From positions 1 through 7,290 of the forward strand of contig JBOFWQ010000167.1 of assembly GCA_051653685.1 (NCBI GenBank): a stretch of DNA of 7,290 nucleotides. The letters run 5' to 3'. Positions 6,276-7,290 of the stretch are shown one piece after another. A model generated the notes under the pieces. The model was not told the origin of the DNA and did no database searches. It saw nothing but the letters and a program-made list of their open reading frames with translations. The position numbers were made by a program, and so were the translations under genes. Numbering within the stretch: position 1 is the stretch's first letter; every line of letters starts with the position of its first letter. Origin of the DNA: Faucicola sp937889485 (GTDB lineage: Bacteria > Pseudomonadota > Gammaproteobacteria > Pseudomonadales > Moraxellaceae).

Positions 6276-6326
6276 CCTATGACTACAGGGTCATAAATAA
6301 GTGGTTGAATAACCTGTCATCATAGG
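6276..6326. repeat. Long imperfect inverted repeat after the EAL gene
   Basis: The arms 6276-6289 and 6313-6326 pair at 12 of 14 positions with a 23-nt loop. The left arm is also part of a smaller palindrome, TATGAC-N6-GTCATA (6278-6295), and the loop holds the left half of GGTT-N4-AACC (6303-6314). On the - strand it begins 13 nt after the EAL gene stop, so it may help end or protect that transcript, but no T-run follows, so it is not a classical terminator. Confidence 0.6.
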
Positions 6327-6338
6327 GTTTGAGGGGGC

Positions 6339-7290
6339 TTAGACTTGGGTAAAACGCTGCATCAGCCATTGGGTAGTTTGCTGGCTTGACATGGGTTTAC
6401 TAAACCCATATCCCTGTACGTAGTCACAGCCTAGTTGCTGTAGATACTCAATTTCTGCTTGAGAATCAACGCCTTCAGCCAGCACCCCAATGGATAAGCG
6501 GTGCGCCATCTCTGTAATAGATTGTACAATCGTTTGTCGTTTTTTGTCGGTGAGAATATTGTTAATAAATAATCGATCAATTTTAATTCTGTCAATCGGG
6601 TATTTGATTAAATATTGCAGGGCTGAAAATCCTGTGCCAAAATCATCTAAATAAATACAAAACCCAGCGGCATGAAGCTTTAATAATATTTCTGTGGTTT
6701 TGACCTCATCTTGTAAACTAAAAATTTCGGTAATTTCAAATTGAACTAGGCGTGGTAGCCACGGATACTGTGCCAAGGTTGACTCAATAAATTCAATAAA
6801 CTTGTGGTTGGTAAGTTGGCGGCTATCAACATTGATACATACATGGCAGTCTAGCCCTAATTGCTGCTGCCACATTTGTATCTGGGCAATGCAAGCATGT
6901 ATAAGGCACTCAAATAAGGGCTGCGAGAACTGATCAAGGACTTCTTCCAAAAAATCTTTGGGGTATAACAAGCCAAGGGTAGGGTGTTCCCAACGCGCCA
7001 AGGCTTCAAACATGGGGATATTGGGGGTGTTAAACCCAAGCTTTGGCTGAAAATAGGGTACGATTTGCTGTTTGGCTAGCGCATTTTTAAAAGCACTAGA
7101 CAAATGAATATTTTGAAACAACGTATTTTTTTGGCTATTTTTGTACCAAACAATGTCATCACCGCCCGACAGTCTGGCTTGTTTTAACGCCGTATCCGCC
7201 TGTAACAACAAGGTTTCAGCATCCATGCTATCAGTTGGCAATACTGAAATTCCCAATGAAAAACGTACATAGATATACTGCTCATTAATC
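6339..7290 (-). CDS. GGDEF-EAL protein, probable cyclic-di-GMP phosphodiesterase (5' truncated by window edge)
   Basis: EAL domains hydrolyse cyclic-di-GMP to pGpG, lowering this second messenger and usually favouring motility over biofilm. The frame is open to the right edge, and 316 residues are visible. Residues 1-49 are the tail of a GGDEF domain (FSLGISVLP, then ADTALKQARLSGGDD); its active-site motif is outside the window, so cyclase activity cannot be judged. The EAL domain (about 60-316) shows PYFQPK (78-83), EALARW (95-100), Asn153 in INVDSRQL, Glu185 in QFEITE, Asp215-Asp216 in DDFGTGFSAL with an intact loop 6, Lys236 in IKIDRLFI, and Glu272 in LAEGVDS. These are the metal-binding and catalytic residues of active enzymes. 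A TTG at 7256 could be mistaken for a start, but in-frame GGDEF sequence continues upstream of it. Sensor or membrane segments, if any, lie out of view. Confidence 0.93.
   Translation of the reverse strand, partial: INEQYIYVRFSLGISVLPTDSMDAETLLLQADTALKQARLSGGDDIVWYKNSQKNTLFQNIHLSSAFKNALAKQQIVPYFQPKLGFNTPNIPMFEALARWEHPTLGLLYPKDFLEEVLDQFSQPLFECLIHACIAQIQMWQQQLGLDCHVCINVDSRQLTNHKFIEFIESTLAQYPWLPRLVQFEITEIFSLQDEVKTTEILLKLHAAGFCIYLDDFGTGFSALQYLIKYPIDRIKIDRLFINNILTDKKRQTIVQSITEMAHRLSIGVLAEGVDSQAEIEYLQQLGCDYVQGYGFSKPMSSQQTTQWLMQRFTQV

Noticed and set aside
7254..7256. TTG at 7256 as the start of the EAL protein
   Set aside because: The reading frame continues upstream to the window edge with residues that fit the GGDEF fold (YIYVRFS before LGISVLP), so the gene is truncated by the window and does not start there.

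Overview
The window looks like ordinary chromosomal DNA of a gammaproteobacterium. The closest fit is Moraxellaceae (a Moraxella, Psychrobacter or Acinetobacter relative). The basis is the flavour of the ClpB and dCTP deaminase proteins, the moderate base composition with A/T-rich spacers, and the tandem pair of roughly 600-residue acyl-CoA dehydrogenases of a type also found in Pseudomonas. The family-level assignment is inferred from protein style, not from a database search. I see no mobile element, CRISPR array, tRNA, rRNA or defence system.

The left third is on the + strand. It holds the 3' part of clpB (disaggregase, cut by the left edge), an intrinsic terminator, dcd (dCTP deaminase) with its own near-consensus -10 box, a second terminator, and a 78-residue very acidic protein of unknown function. 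A 13-bp perfect hairpin with T-runs on both strands closes this side and separates it from the convergent genes to the right.

The middle and right are on the - strand. Two paralogous flavoprotein acyl-CoA dehydrogenases lie head to tail, 146 bp apart. Both have the family's catalytic Glu in a YEGT-x-x-IQ motif and very probably catalyse the first step of fatty-acyl-CoA beta-oxidation. In both, the longest open frame overstates the N-terminus by 13-14 residues; a strong AAAGGA ribosome binding site fixes the inner start. The right edge carries the C-terminal part of a GGDEF-EAL protein with all the EAL catalytic residues I could look for, so it is probably an active cyclic-di-GMP phosphodiesterase.

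The least explained DNA is the 173-bp spacer between the EAL gene and the upstream dehydrogenase. It contains several nested inverted repeats, one of them lying inside the spacer of a plausible sigma70 promoter, as an operator would. A further 10-bp-arm hairpin lies in the presumed leader of the second dehydrogenase. These suggest regulation of the dehydrogenase pair, for example by a fatty-acid-responsive repressor, but this is inference. I found no convincing previously undescribed system. The best leads are the palindrome cluster, the leader hairpin and the acidic small protein.
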